28,964 nt of DNA. Source: Candidatus Tectimicrobiota bacterium (GTDB lineage: Bacteria > JACPSX01). This document shows positions 9,277-16,229 of this stretch, in pieces. Below the pieces are notes generated by a model that ran no database searches, was not told the DNA's origin, and saw only the letters and a list, made by a program, of their open reading frames with translations. Position 1 is the first letter of the stretch; every line of letters begins with the position of its first letter. The stretch spans positions 4,582 through 33,545 of the forward strand of contig JACPSX010000104.1 of assembly GCA_016193065.1 (NCBI GenBank). Direction: 5' to 3'. The position numbers were made by a program, and so were the translations under genes.

Positions 9277-9735
9277 ATGATGGGTCTCGGTGACCGGCTG
9301 CGGGAAGAGCTCAAACAGGCTCTTAAAACGGGAAACAAGAGAGCTTCCTCGACAATCCGGATGGTATTGGCTGCAGCCCAGAACCGGGCCATTGAAAAAC
9401 GTGGCCCCCTTAGCGATGCCGAGTTTGTCGATACGTTAATTTCCTCCATCAAGCAGCGCCGGGAGTCCATAGAGTTTTATCAGCAGGGGAACCGCCCGGA
9501 CTTGGCGGCTAAAGAATCCGAAGAGATTCAGATCCTGCAAAACTTTTTGCCCCCTCCCCTTACAGAAGACGAGGCCAGGGAAAAAATCCGCCAGGCGATT
9601 GTTCAGGTAGGTGCCACCTCCCCCAGGGATGTGGGAAAGGTCATGAAAGTCCTTATGCCCGAACTGCGGGGACGGTTGGAGGGAGGGACCCTCAACCGCT
9701 GGGTGGCTGAAATGTTAAGTTCTTCAGGGGGGTGA
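9277..9735 (+). CDS. yqeY: GatB/YqeY domain protein
   Basis: This 152-residue protein belongs to the YqeY family, which shares a fold with the C-terminal tRNA-binding region of the GatB amidotransferase subunit. Its cellular role is not established; it is usually found next to rpsU, as here. Family-like segments are LREELKQALKTGNKRASSTIRMVLAA, EFVDTLISSIKQRRESIEFY, EIQILQNFLPPPLTEDEAR, and a C-terminal GKVMKVLMPELRGRLEGG. Two consecutive ATGs (9277 and 9280) follow a G-rich ribosome-binding site; either could be used. The stop overlaps a GTG that may open a small ORF. Confidence 0.9.
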   Translation: MMGLGDRLREELKQALKTGNKRASSTIRMVLAAAQNRAIEKRGPLSDAEFVDTLISSIKQRRESIEFYQQGNRPDLAAKESEEIQILQNFLPPPLTEDEAREKIRQAIVQVGATSPRDVGKVMKVLMPELRGRLEGGTLNRWVAEMLSSSGG

Positions 9736-9884
9736 GGAACTGGCTGGATCGTGTGCCGAGCGGGCTTCTCTCTGTCTCGCCCCTGCGGGAGCGACTGGTT
9801 CATTTTTTCTTCCGAACCATTTCAGGTCTCGATTCGTTGAAAACCTCCATTATTATGCGAACGCAATGGATGGACGAATGCTGA
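9732..9884 (+). CDS. Possible small ORF of 50 codons coupled to yqeY
   Basis: A frame opens at GTG 9732 overlapping the yqeY stop as GTGA, a typical coupled junction, and runs to TGA at 9882-9884, three bases before a candidate terminator. The predicted peptide begins VRNWLDRVPSGLLSV, has a basic/hydrophobic middle (RLVHFFFRTISGL) and ends MDEC. I do not recognise it. For: its placement between yqeY and the hairpin, and the overlap. Against: the ribosome-binding site is weak (a G run touching the start) and open frames of this size arise by chance. Treat it as unproven. Confidence 0.22.
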   Translation: MRNWLDRVPSGLLSVSPLRERLVHFFFRTISGLDSLKTSIIMRTQWMDEC

Positions 9885-10115
9885 TCCAAAACCCCGGGGG
9901 GGCAGGGTTTTTGACCGTTTTCCGGATCGGGAAACTGGCAGGACCTTCAAGGAGGGAAAGGGCGGTTTCGCCGGGTTCCCTCGGGTCCGCCCACCGGTAC
10001 TCCGTAAGCCTTGGCGGATGAGCGAAGAACCGGGTGGTACGGAGGTGACAGTCGTCTAGGGGATTCTTGGGAAGCAGGGGTTGCTAAAATCCCTCTGGAC
10101 TCACGGGGAAGGGAA
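9885..10115 (+). other. Non-coding leader before dnaG
   Basis: If dnaG begins at TTG 10116, then 380 bases after yqeY carry no convincing gene except the possible 50-codon ORF. This part holds the candidate terminator at 9888-9912 and, further down, complementary arms CTCCGT (10000-10005) and ACGGAG (10039-10044) that could close a stem-loop. CCACC (9991-9995) could instead pair with GGTGG (10033-10037); the two pairings cross, so they are alternatives or a pseudoknot. A GGGTGGTAC string at 10032-10040 superficially recalls a T-box but lacks the rest of that motif. I see no good promoter here. Confidence 0.3.
9888..9912 (+). terminator. Candidate intrinsic terminator between yqeY and dnaG
   Basis: AAAACCC (9888-9894) can pair perfectly with GGGTTTT (9905-9911) around a G-rich 10-base loop, and the 3' arm runs into a T tract (9908-9912). 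The A-tract/GC-core/T-tract shape suits an intrinsic terminator, though only three pairs are G-C, so it may be leaky. In E. coli the rpsU-dnaG interval also holds a terminator that lowers primase expression; the same position here makes that role plausible. Confidence 0.35.
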
Positions 10116-11942
10116 TTGACTGGTCATATCCCCGCTCAACTCATCGACGAGATTCGTGAACGGGTGGACATTGCCGATCTAATCTCGGAGTACGTTCCCC
10201 TGTCTCGCAGCGGGAAGAATCTGAAGGGGCTTTGCCCCTTTCATTCGGAAAAAACGCCCTCTTTTATGGTGAATCCCGAACTCCAGATTTTCCATTGTTT
10301 CGGCTGCGGTCTTGGGGGGAACGCTTTTCATTTTCTCATGAAACACGAAAACTGCTCGTTTCCCGAGGCAGTCCGGATCTTGTCCCAGAGGGTCGGGGTC
10401 GCCATCCCTCAGAAAACGGCCGCCGCTGACCCGGGCCAGCGCTTGCGGGACCGGTTGCTCACGTTAAACGAAGAAGTTTGCCAGTTTTTCCAGAAAGGTC
10501 TTCTGTCCCCTCAGGGGGAAAGCGCCCGGCACTATCTGGACGAACGGCAAATCGGCAGCGAGGCGGTGAGCCGATTTTGCCTTGGCTATGCGCTTCCGGG
10601 GTGGGATACGCTGCTCAGGGCGTTTGCACAGAAAGGATATGACCCCCGTTTTCTTGAGCAGGCCGGCCTGGTCAAATTACGGGAGCAGGGCACTGGCTAT
10701 TATGATCGCTTCCGCGACCGCGTCATGTTCCCGCTTCACAACCTGGAAGGGCGGGTCATTGGGTTTGGTGGCCGGATTCTGGATGGAGAGAAGGAGGCCA
10801 AATACCTGAACTCCCCCGAAACGCCCGTTTACAGCAAGGGGGAGAACCTCTACGGTCTTTATCAGGCCAAGCCTTGGTTCCGCCGGGAATCAAGAGCCGT
10901 GCTGGTGGAAGGCTACTTTGATCTCATCACGATGGTGCAGGGGGGGATTGAAGGGGTGGTGGCCGGCTTGGGGACCGCCTTGACGCGAAGTCAGTGCCGG
11001 CTCCTGGCTCGTTTCGTGCGCACGGTTGTCATCCTCTTCGACGGAGATCTGGCTGGGGAAGCGGCTGCCCAGCGGGGGTACGAGTTGTTGCTGGAAGCTG
11101 GGTTGGGGGTGAAGGTCGCAGAACTACCGGCGGGTAAGGATCCGGACAGCTTCGTGCGGGAAGAGGGGACGGAGGCTTTACAGAGTCTGTTGGGCCGGGC
11201 CAAGCCGTTTTTGGAATACCTCATAGACCGCGAGAGCCAGGGCTCCTTGAGACTTTCCGCAGCGGAACGATGGCATTGCCTGGAACGGCTTCTTCCCTAT
11301 CTGACTCGAGTCGCAAACGGCGCCGAGCGTGATGAGTACGTGCGCAGCGTCGCAGGTGCCTTGCGCTTCCGTCCGGAAGTTGTAATGGCGCATCTGGAAA
11401 AGTCTGAAAAGAAGGAAGGGGCCGGGCGGGGCAGTCGCCGTGAAACCGAACGGGGCAAGGACCCGGCTCAAGGTCGAGGGGATAAGAGAGATCGGTCTCA
11501 CCTGCCGCAAAAGGAAGAACTGGCGGAGAGGTGGCTTGTACAGGTGATGCTTTCCGACCGCGAGATCATCGAAAAGTTGCAGGGGCGTCTGGGGGTGGAT
11601 GACTTCGGGGACCGGGATCTGGGAGCCATCGCGGAGGCTCTGTTTCAAGCGGGAGCAAGCGGCGCGAGAAAAGAAATCGCCGGGCTCCTGGAGAGCTTAC
11701 ACACGGAAGAACAGCGGTACCTGGCCAGTCAACTCTCATTGGAGCGGTTTGAGTGCGATGATGCAGAAGCCTTGGTCACAGACTGCATACGCACTCTCAG
11801 AGAAAGAAGGCTGGAAGAAGAACTTTACCGGATCCAGCGCAGAATTCAGGAAGCCCAGCAGGAGGACCGGCAGGAGGATTTGAAGGCGTTGTCAGAGAGA
11901 AAATCTCAGGTTTTGAAAGAGCAGAAGAATCTGGTGCCGTAA
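10116..11942 (+). CDS. dnaG: DNA primase DnaG
   Basis: DnaG synthesises RNA primers for replication. I choose TTG 10116 as start: it gives MTGHIP, matching the usual M-x-G-x-IP opening, and places the zinc ligands at Cys40, His43, Cys61 and Cys64 and TOPRIM residues at Glu265, Asp309 and Asp311, the same numbers as in E. coli. An in-frame TTG at 10011 would add 35 residues without family similarity. Domains: CHC2 zinc finger (about 35-95), RNA polymerase/TOPRIM core (about 110-370, with VEGYFD and LFDGDLAG), a charged linker near 430-470, and a helical C-terminal helicase-binding domain to residue 608. The TTG start and poor ribosome-binding-site spacing suggest low expression. Confidence 0.95.
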   Translation: MTGHIPAQLIDEIRERVDIADLISEYVPLSRSGKNLKGLCPFHSEKTPSFMVNPELQIFHCFGCGLGGNAFHFLMKHENCSFPEAVRILSQRVGVAIPQKTAAADPGQRLRDRLLTLNEEVCQFFQKGLLSPQGESARHYLDERQIGSEAVSRFCLGYALPGWDTLLRAFAQKGYDPRFLEQAGLVKLREQGTGYYDRFRDRVMFPLHNLEGRVIGFGGRILDGEKEAKYLNSPETPVYSKGENLYGLYQAKPWFRRESRAVLVEGYFDLITMVQGGIEGVVAGLGTALTRSQCRLLARFVRTVVILFDGDLAGEAAAQRGYELLLEAGLGVKVAELPAGKDPDSFVREEGTEALQSLLGRAKPFLEYLIDRESQGSLRLSAAERWHCLERLLPYLTRVANGAERDEYVRSVAGALRFRPEVVMAHLEKSEKKEGAGRGSRRETERGKDPAQGRGDKRDRSHLPQKEELAERWLVQVMLSDREIIEKLQGRLGVDDFGDRDLGAIAEALFQAGASGARKEIAGLLESLHTEEQRYLASQLSLERFECDDAEALVTDCIRTLRERRLEEELYRIQRRIQEAQQEDRQEDLKALSERKSQVLKEQKNLVP

Positions 11943-12007
11943 GCGGGATCCAACAAGCCGGGGGACCAGTCTCTGAAAAGCCACTGCTTGTGGAGGTAAA
12001 AAAAGAG

Positions 12008-13756
12008 ATGGGAAGCAATGGAAGATCGACGAAGGTGAAGGTCCTTTCTGCAAGAGTCCAGGAAAAGGAGTACGAACCCTCAGACGGGCGAGAAGGGCCT
12101 TCCCTCTCTGAAGTCGTTTCTCCTGACCAACTCAGTGATATCGTGACCCTCTTCGGGGAGGGATCCATGTCCTTCGCGGATGCCGACACGAGGGGAAGAG
12201 AGATTTCTCTGGCCCGCGGAGAGGAGAAGGGAGAACGGCTGGTCGAGGAGGAGAGGGACCTTACCTATGAAGTTTCCGGCCGGGTCGATGATCCCGTGCG
12301 GATGTACTTGAAAGAAATGGGAACCATCCCCCTGCTGACCCGTGAGGGAGAAATCGAAATCGCCAAGCGGATTGAGGAAGGGCAAATTGAGGCGATCAAA
12401 GCCATCACGGAAAGCCGGGTGACGAGTAAGGAGATGGTGGCGCTGAGGGAGAAGCTGAAAAAAAGCCTCATCAGCGTGACGGATGTGGCCATCATCGAGG
12501 ATGACCAGGATAATCCCCAGAAACTTCGCCGGGAGGTCCAGCGGGTTTTGAGCCTCCTGGATAAGATCGCCGCTTTGGACAAAGCCTGGGAAAGGATCGA
12601 GAAAGCCAAATCGAAGGCGGCCTCCGGTGGGGAGAAGGAAAAGCGATTGCTGGCCGAGGAGGCCGCAATCAAGGAGAAGATCGCCAAGGCGATTAAGGAC
12701 CTGCGCCTGCAGTCTGCCCAAATGGACCGGGCGGTGCAGAAGATCGAAAGCTTTGTGCACCGCCTCCAGCAAGCCGAGGATGAGGTCCGGCGCTGTCAGG
12801 TTATCCTGGGGAAGGTTCCAGCGGAGGAAACCGGGGCAGGGAAGGACAACGGCAAGGCCAGCAGAACCGTGGGGAAAAAGAAGTCTCTGCCCCCCAAAGT
12901 GCTCCAAGAGTATGAGCGGCGGATCCGGAATGAGCGCCGGAAAGTCCGCCGGATCGAGGTCGAGGCGTATGCCACCCGGGATGATCTGGTGCGGTCCCTG
13001 AACGCCATTTACCAGGGGCGGAACAAGGATCGGAAGGCCAAGCGGGAGTTGGCCGAGGCCAATCTGAGGCTCGTGGTCAGCATCGCCAAAAAGTACACGA
13101 ACCGGGGTCTGCAATTCCTCGATCTTATCCAGGAAGGCAACATCGGCCTGATGAAGGCCGTGGAAAAGTTCGAATATCGCCGGGGGTACAAGTTCAGCAC
13201 CTATGCGACTTGGTGGATTCGCCAGGCGATCACCAGAGCCATTGCCGATCAGGCCCGGACGATCCGGATTCCCGTGCACATGATCGAGACCATCAACAAA
13301 CTGGTCCGGACTTCCCGGGTCCTGGTCCAGGAAATGGGCAGGGAACCTACCCCGGAGGAGATCGCGGAGCGCATGGAGCTTCCGGCGGAAAAGGTTCGCA
13401 AGGTTCTGAAAATCGCCAAGGAACCCATCTCTCTGGAAACGCCGATCGGGGAGGAGGAGGATAGCCACCTGGGCGATTTCATCGAGGACAAGAAGATCGT
13501 CTCCCCGGGAGAAGCCGTGGTCAAGCTGAACTTGAAGGAGCAAACCAGGAAGGTCCTGAGCAGCCTAACCCATCGGGAAGAGCGGGTGCTCCGCAAGCGG
13601 TTTGGGATCGGCGTCGGAACCGAACATACCCTTGAAGAAGTCGGGCAAGACTTTGAGGTGACCCGGGAGCGCATCCGGCAGATTGAAGCCAAGGCCCTGC
13701 GCAAGCTGCGTCATCCCAGCCGCAGCAAGCTCCTGAAAAGCTTCGTAGAATGCTAA
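12008..13756 (+). CDS. rpoD: RNA polymerase primary sigma factor RpoD (sigma-70)
   Basis: The product is the housekeeping sigma factor. From the ATG at 12008 it has 582 residues; GGAGGT at 11992-11997 is the likely ribosome-binding site, and an in-frame GTG at 11990 is a less likely start because that site would lie inside the gene. Region 1.2 is [20 protein letters not shown], followed by a charged non-conserved insert of about 200 residues. Regions 2.1-2.4 run from [19 protein letters not shown] through [18 protein letters not shown] and [17 protein letters not shown]. Region 3 starts at [11 protein letters not shown]; region 4 includes [16 protein letters not shown] and the helix-turn-helix [19 protein letters not shown]. 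It is last of the rpsU-dnaG-rpoD series. Confidence 0.97.
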   Translation: MGSNGRSTKVKVLSARVQEKEYEPSDGREGPSLSEVVSPDQLSDIVTLFGEGSMSFADADTRGREISLARGEEKGERLVEEERDLTYEVSGRVDDPVRMYLKEMGTIPLLTREGEIEIAKRIEEGQIEAIKAITESRVTSKEMVALREKLKKSLISVTDVAIIEDDQDNPQKLRREVQRVLSLLDKIAALDKAWERIEKAKSKAASGGEKEKRLLAEEAAIKEKIAKAIKDLRLQSAQMDRAVQKIESFVHRLQQAEDEVRRCQVILGKVPAEETGAGKDNGKASRTVGKKKSLPPKVLQEYERRIRNERRKVRRIEVEAYATRDDLVRSLNAIYQGRNKDRKAKRELAEANLRLVVSIAKKYTNRGLQFLDLIQEGNIGLMKAVEKFEYRRGYKFSTYATWWIRQAITRAIADQARTIRIPVHMIETINKLVRTSRVLVQEMGREPTPEEIAERMELPAEKVRKVLKIAKEPISLETPIGEEEDSHLGDFIEDKKIVSPGEAVVKLNLKEQTRKVLSSLTHREERVLRKRFGIGVGTEHTLEEVGQDFEVTRERIRQIEAKALRKLRHPSRSKLLKSFVEC

Positions 13757-13760
13757 ACGC

Positions 13761-13788
13761 TTTCCCGTGTCTCCGGAAGAGGTATCAT
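13761..13788 (+). promoter_or_regulatory. Possible promoter for the CAU tRNA
   Basis: TATCAT at 13783-13788 differs from the -10 consensus at one base and lies 15 bases before the tRNA. The matching -35 region (TTTCCC at 13761-13766, spacing 16) is weak. The tRNA may equally be processed from the rpoD transcript, as the gap is only 47 bases. Confidence 0.3.
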
Positions 13789-13803
13789 AAGTATTGCCGG
13801 ATG

Positions 13804-13879
13804 GGGCCCATAGCTCAGCGGGTAGAGCCACCGGCTCATAACCGGTAGGTCCCTGGTTCGAAGCCAGGTGGGCCCACCA
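13804..13879 (+). tRNA. tRNA with CAU anticodon (elongator Met, or Ile2 if lysidinylated)
   Basis: A complete 76-base cloverleaf. The acceptor stem pairs GGGCCCA with TGGGCCC, the D stem is GCTC/GAGC, the anticodon stem ACCGG/CCGGT flanks loop CTCATAA (anticodon CAT), the T stem is CCTGG/CCAGG around TTCGAAG, and the CCA end is genomically encoded at 13877-13879. It is not the initiator: position 1 is G paired to C72, and the anticodon stem lacks the three G-C pairs typical of initiators. Sequence alone does not separate elongator tRNA-Met from tRNA-Ile2, whose C34 becomes lysidine. Confidence 0.93.
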
Positions 13880-13915
13880 GACTCACTGCCAGGTTTTCCC
13901 AAGACGGAGGGCGTT

Positions 13916-14674
13916 GTGGAGAACAATCAGCTGGACCTTCTCATCGAACTCCAGGATCTGGACCTGCAGATCCGGAACTTGGAGGCGAAAAAGGCCCAGG
14001 TGCCGCGGGAAATCGAGGCGGCAGGACTCGGTCTTCAGGAGTGTCTCAGGGGCCTTGAATCTTTAAAACAGCAAAGCGAGCAGATCGAAAAGGAACGGCG
14101 GCGCAGAGAGCTGGATGTCGAGGAGGTACGCGCAACCCTGGGCAAGATTCAGCAGAAATCGTCCGAGGTGAAGACCAACAAAGAATACGCCGCCATGATG
14201 GCCGAGGTGGAGTTTCTCAAGGGAAAAATCTTCAATTTTGAGGAAGAGGTCCTGGCTCTCATGGAGAAGGCCGAAGAGAAGCGGGCCCAAATGCTCCTCA
14301 AAGAGGAAGAAGCGGCCAGCCGGAAGAGGGAGTTCGCGAGCAAGAAGGCCCGGCTTCTCCAGGAAGCAGAGGAGCTTGGGAAAGAACTGGCGGACCGGCG
14401 CAGAGACCGGGACAGCCTCGTCCTGCGTGTGGATGAGAAACTCTACCAGAGCTACGAGCGCGTGGTCTCCATGCGGGGGGGGCTGGGAGTGGCCGCCGTC
14501 AAGGACGGGATCTGCCAAGGCTGTCACCTCCGGGTCCGTCCTCAGTTGGTGGTGGAGATCAAGAGCCGCATGGCCATCATCAACTGCTCCCACTGCAACC
14601 GTTTTCTCTACTGGGCTGAGGAACCGGTGACGAGGCGGCAGGAGGCAATGCCCGGCGGGGGGAAAGGGGTTTGA
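13916..14674 (+). CDS. Coiled-coil protein with C4 zinc ribbon (COG1579 / zf-RING_7 family)
   Basis: The start is GTG 13916, with GGAGG at 13906-13910; the open frame further upstream runs into the tRNA and is not coding. The 252-residue protein has a long charged helical hairpin (about 5-180, rich in Glu, Lys and Arg), then a zinc ribbon with Cys200-x2-Cys203 and Cys224-x2-Cys227 (ICQGCHLRVRP and INCSHCNRFLY). Relatives include H. pylori HP0958 (FlgZ) and chlamydial CT398, which bind other proteins or RNA in motility and secretion; the common cellular role is unknown. Its place between a tRNA and RNase HI/RNase P RNA hints at nucleic acid contact, but that is inference. Confidence 0.88.
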   Translation: MENNQLDLLIELQDLDLQIRNLEAKKAQVPREIEAAGLGLQECLRGLESLKQQSEQIEKERRRRELDVEEVRATLGKIQQKSSEVKTNKEYAAMMAEVEFLKGKIFNFEEEVLALMEKAEEKRAQMLLKEEEAASRKREFASKKARLLQEAEELGKELADRRRDRDSLVLRVDEKLYQSYERVVSMRGGLGVAAVKDGICQGCHLRVRPQLVVEIKSRMAIINCSHCNRFLYWAEEPVTRRQEAMPGGGKGV

Positions 14675-14677
14675 GAG

Positions 14678-15187
14678 TTGGAAAAAGTAAAGATCTACAC
14701 GGATGGAGCGGCGCGGGGAAATCCCGGGGAAGCTGGAGCGGGCGTGGTGATGCTCGACGGGAAAGATGAGGTAATCGGGGAACTGAGCCGCTACCTGGGG
14801 GTGACGAAGAACAACGTGGCCGAGTACCAGGGAGCCATCTTGGGGTTCACCGCGGCCCTGGAGCTCAAGGCCCGCAGCGTGGAGCTTTACTCTGATTCCG
14901 AACTCCTGGTCCGGCAGCTCCTGGGACAATATAAGGTGAAGAGTCCCGGTCTTGTCCCCCTGCACCGCCGGGTGGTAGAGTTAATGGGAAAATTTGCCGG
15001 GGTAAGAATCACCCATATTCCCCGGGAGCAGAACCGGCGGGCTGATCAACTCGCCAATCTTGGCATCGATGAACGGGCCCAAAGCAGGACAGGTGGCCGC
15101 TCTTCCTCGCCGACCCGAGTCGGAGAGGAGGGGAGGAAAGTCCGAGCTCCACAGAGCAGGGTGCTCCGTAACACGGAGTCCCGGTGA
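14678..15187 (+). CDS. rnhA: Ribonuclease HI family protein, reading frame running into rnpB
   Basis: The enzyme cleaves the RNA strand of RNA-DNA hybrids. The start is TTG 14678, four bases after the previous gene, giving EKVKIYTDGAARGNPGEAG. The catalytic D-E-D-D set is visible: Asp9 (YTDGAA), Glu49 (NNVAEYQG), Asp73 (YSDSEL) and Asp123 (NRRADQLAN). It lacks the basic protrusion of E. coli RNase HI, like other short RnhA-type proteins. The fold normally ends near residue 131; residues about 134-169 are Ser/Arg-rich and unlike the family because they are read from the 5' part of the RNase P RNA gene. No earlier in-frame stop exists, so the protein either carries this tail or is trimmed. Confidence 0.9.
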   Translation: MEKVKIYTDGAARGNPGEAGAGVVMLDGKDEVIGELSRYLGVTKNNVAEYQGAILGFTAALELKARSVELYSDSELLVRQLLGQYKVKSPGLVPLHRRVVELMGKFAGVRITHIPREQNRRADQLANLGIDERAQSRTGGRSSSPTRVGEEGRKVRAPQSRVLRNTESR

Positions 15188-15483
15188 CGGGAAGGAAAGT
15201 GCCACAGAGAGCAGACCGCCCCGGTTGCGGCCGGGGCAAGGGTGAAACGGTGAGGTAAGAGCTCACCAGCCCCGGTGGTGACACCGGGGGCTTGGTAAAC
15301 CCCACCCGGAGCAAGACCAAATAGGGAAGCGATCCAGGCCTTGGCCTGGAGAAGGGTTGCTCGCCCGGTGCTTTCGGGTTGGTCGCTTGATCCCGGCGGC
15401 AACGCCGGGACCAGATGAATGGCCATCGTCCCGGCGGGGGTAACCCCTCCGGGGAACAGAACTCGGCTTACGGACTGCTTTGG
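15079..15483 (+). ncRNA. rnpB: RNase P RNA, bacterial type A
   Basis: This is the catalytic RNA that trims tRNA 5' ends. Conserved blocks occur in order: GAGGAAAGTCCGAGCTCC near 15132, AGAGCAGGGTGCTCC, GGAAAGTGCCACAGAGAG near 15192, AGGGTGAAACGGTGAGG near 15239, GTAAACCCC then GGAGCAAGACCAAATAGG near 15308, CCAGATGAATGGCC near 15411, and GAACAGAACTCGGCTTAC near 15454. The ends are set by the P1 helix: CCAAAGCAG (15079-15087) pairs with CTGCTTTGG (15475-15483), extendable beyond one mismatch. About 405 bases is normal for type A. The first 109 bases overlap the RNase HI frame. No clear promoter or T-tract terminator is visible; end positions may be off by a few bases. Confidence 0.95.
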
Positions 15484-15554
15484 ACCCGTTTCCCGGTTTA
15501 TCCCCAAGACATTAAAAAAATTTCAGTTTTCCGGCCGATCCCGCCTTTTTTCCC

Positions 15555-15581
15555 TTGACAGCTTTCCCGTTTCTATATTAT
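15555..15581 (+). promoter_or_regulatory. Promoter of the mraZ-dcw cluster
   Basis: A perfect -35 hexamer TTGACA (15555-15560) is followed by an A+T-rich segment holding two overlapping -10 candidates, TATATT (15574-15579, spacing 13) and TATTAT (15576-15581, spacing 15). Spacing is shorter than the optimal 17, so the promoter may be weak or need help. It lies just upstream of the TGGGA repeats and mraZ, where E. coli has its main dcw promoter. The rest of the 15484-15623 interval shows no gene and no convincing rnpB terminator. Confidence 0.6.
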
Positions 15582-15593
15582 TAGCTGGTTACG

Positions 15594-15618
15594 TGGTGGA
15601 AAGTGGGAAAAGGTGGGA
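15594..15618 (+). promoter_or_regulatory. Predicted MraZ operator (TGGGA direct repeats, 10-base period)
   Basis: Three direct repeats occur with exactly 5 bases between them: TGGTG (15594-15598), TGGGA (15604-15608) and TGGGA (15614-15618). E. coli MraZ represses its own operon by binding TGGGN repeats separated by 5 bases in the mraZ leader; the unit and spacing here are the same. The array lies downstream of the promoter and includes the ribosome-binding site of mraZ, so bound MraZ would block transcription elongation or initiation. Confidence 0.65.
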
Positions 15619-15623
15619 CAAAG

Positions 15624-16064
15624 GTGTTTCTCGGCGCCCATTATCTCAGCATCGATGAAAAAGGGCGGGTTAGTGTCCCCGCCAAGTTCCGCGAGATTCT
15701 CATCACCGAGTACAAGAACCATCTGATCCTGTCCAGCTTCGATAATTGCCTGGTCCTCTACCCCGGCAAAGAATGGTTGGGGATCGTCGCGCAGGCCAGG
15801 GAGCACGCGGCCACCTTGAAAGGCATGCGCCGGGTGCTGCGCCGGTTTTACGCCATGGCGACCGAGTGCTCCCTGGACAAACAAGGGCGATTGCTCCTGT
15901 CCCCGACCCAGAGGGAGTACGCGGACATCAAGGATCAGGTGGTGGTCGTGGGCTGCGACAATAAAATCGAGATCTGGAGTAGGGAGCGCTGGGGCGAGTT
16001 TGAGATCGAGTCCAAAAAAGAGGTTGATGAGATGGCCGACAAGCTCTCGGAGGTCGGCTTCTAG
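15624..16064 (+). CDS. mraZ: Transcriptional regulator MraZ
   Basis: MraZ is the AbrB-like, ring-forming DNA-binding regulator at the head of dcw clusters. I choose GTG 15624, giving MFLGAHYLSIDEKGR, which aligns with the usual MFxGxxxxxxDEKGR opening, with AAAAGGTGGG at 15608-15617 as ribosome-binding site; an in-frame GTG at 15603 would add seven residues unlike the family. The protein has 146 residues with the two half-site D-x3-R motifs of the family: DEKGR (11-15, followed by VSVPAKFRE) and DKQGR (85-89, followed by LLLSPTQREYA). The TGGGA repeats directly upstream are its predicted binding site. Confidence 0.94.
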   Translation: MFLGAHYLSIDEKGRVSVPAKFREILITEYKNHLILSSFDNCLVLYPGKEWLGIVAQAREHAATLKGMRRVLRRFYAMATECSLDKQGRLLLSPTQREYADIKDQVVVVGCDNKIEIWSRERWGEFEIESKKEVDEMADKLSEVGF

Positions 16065-16179
16065 TGCCGTTTCCACTCAGTAGGCCCGAGGTGCTGCGGA
16101 GAGTGGAGTCGAACAGGGGCGGAGGATCCATGGAGAAAGGGTCTGACCGCTGTGCACTGAAAAATGTCGGAACGGCACT
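16063..16179 (+). repeat. Inverted repeat in the mraZ-rsmH gap
   Basis: AGTGCCGTTTCC (16063-16074, starting in the mraZ stop codon) is complementary to GGAACGGCACT (16169-16179) apart from one extra T: 11 pairs enclosing 94 bases. Inside, TCCACTC (16072-16078) can pair with GAGTGGA (16101-16107), in competition with the last bases of the outer arm. The 165-base gap holds no gene I can support. It may form a folded mRNA leader before rsmH; no T tract follows, so a plain terminator is unlikely. Confidence 0.4.
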
Positions 16180-16229
16180 GGCGGGAGGAAAGATCCGAAC
16201 CCCCGGTTTTCAGGGAGGGGAGTGCAGGT

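Noticed and set aside
10020-10070. T-box-like string GGGTGGTAC before dnaG
   Set aside because: The conserved CCGCG half of the T-box and a downstream complement are missing, no specifier-stem features are visible upstream, and primase is not a T-box target.
12080-13543. Long open frame of 487 codons on the minus strand opposite rpoD
   Set aside because: It mirrors the codon structure of rpoD, is Leu/Asp/His/Pro-rich with no recognisable domain, and similar antisense frames occur opposite murD, murC, ftsI and murE; this is a G+C-driven shadow.
13804-13879. Initiator tRNA-fMet
   Set aside because: It has a G1-C72 pair instead of the initiator mismatch and lacks three consecutive G-C pairs next to the anticodon loop.
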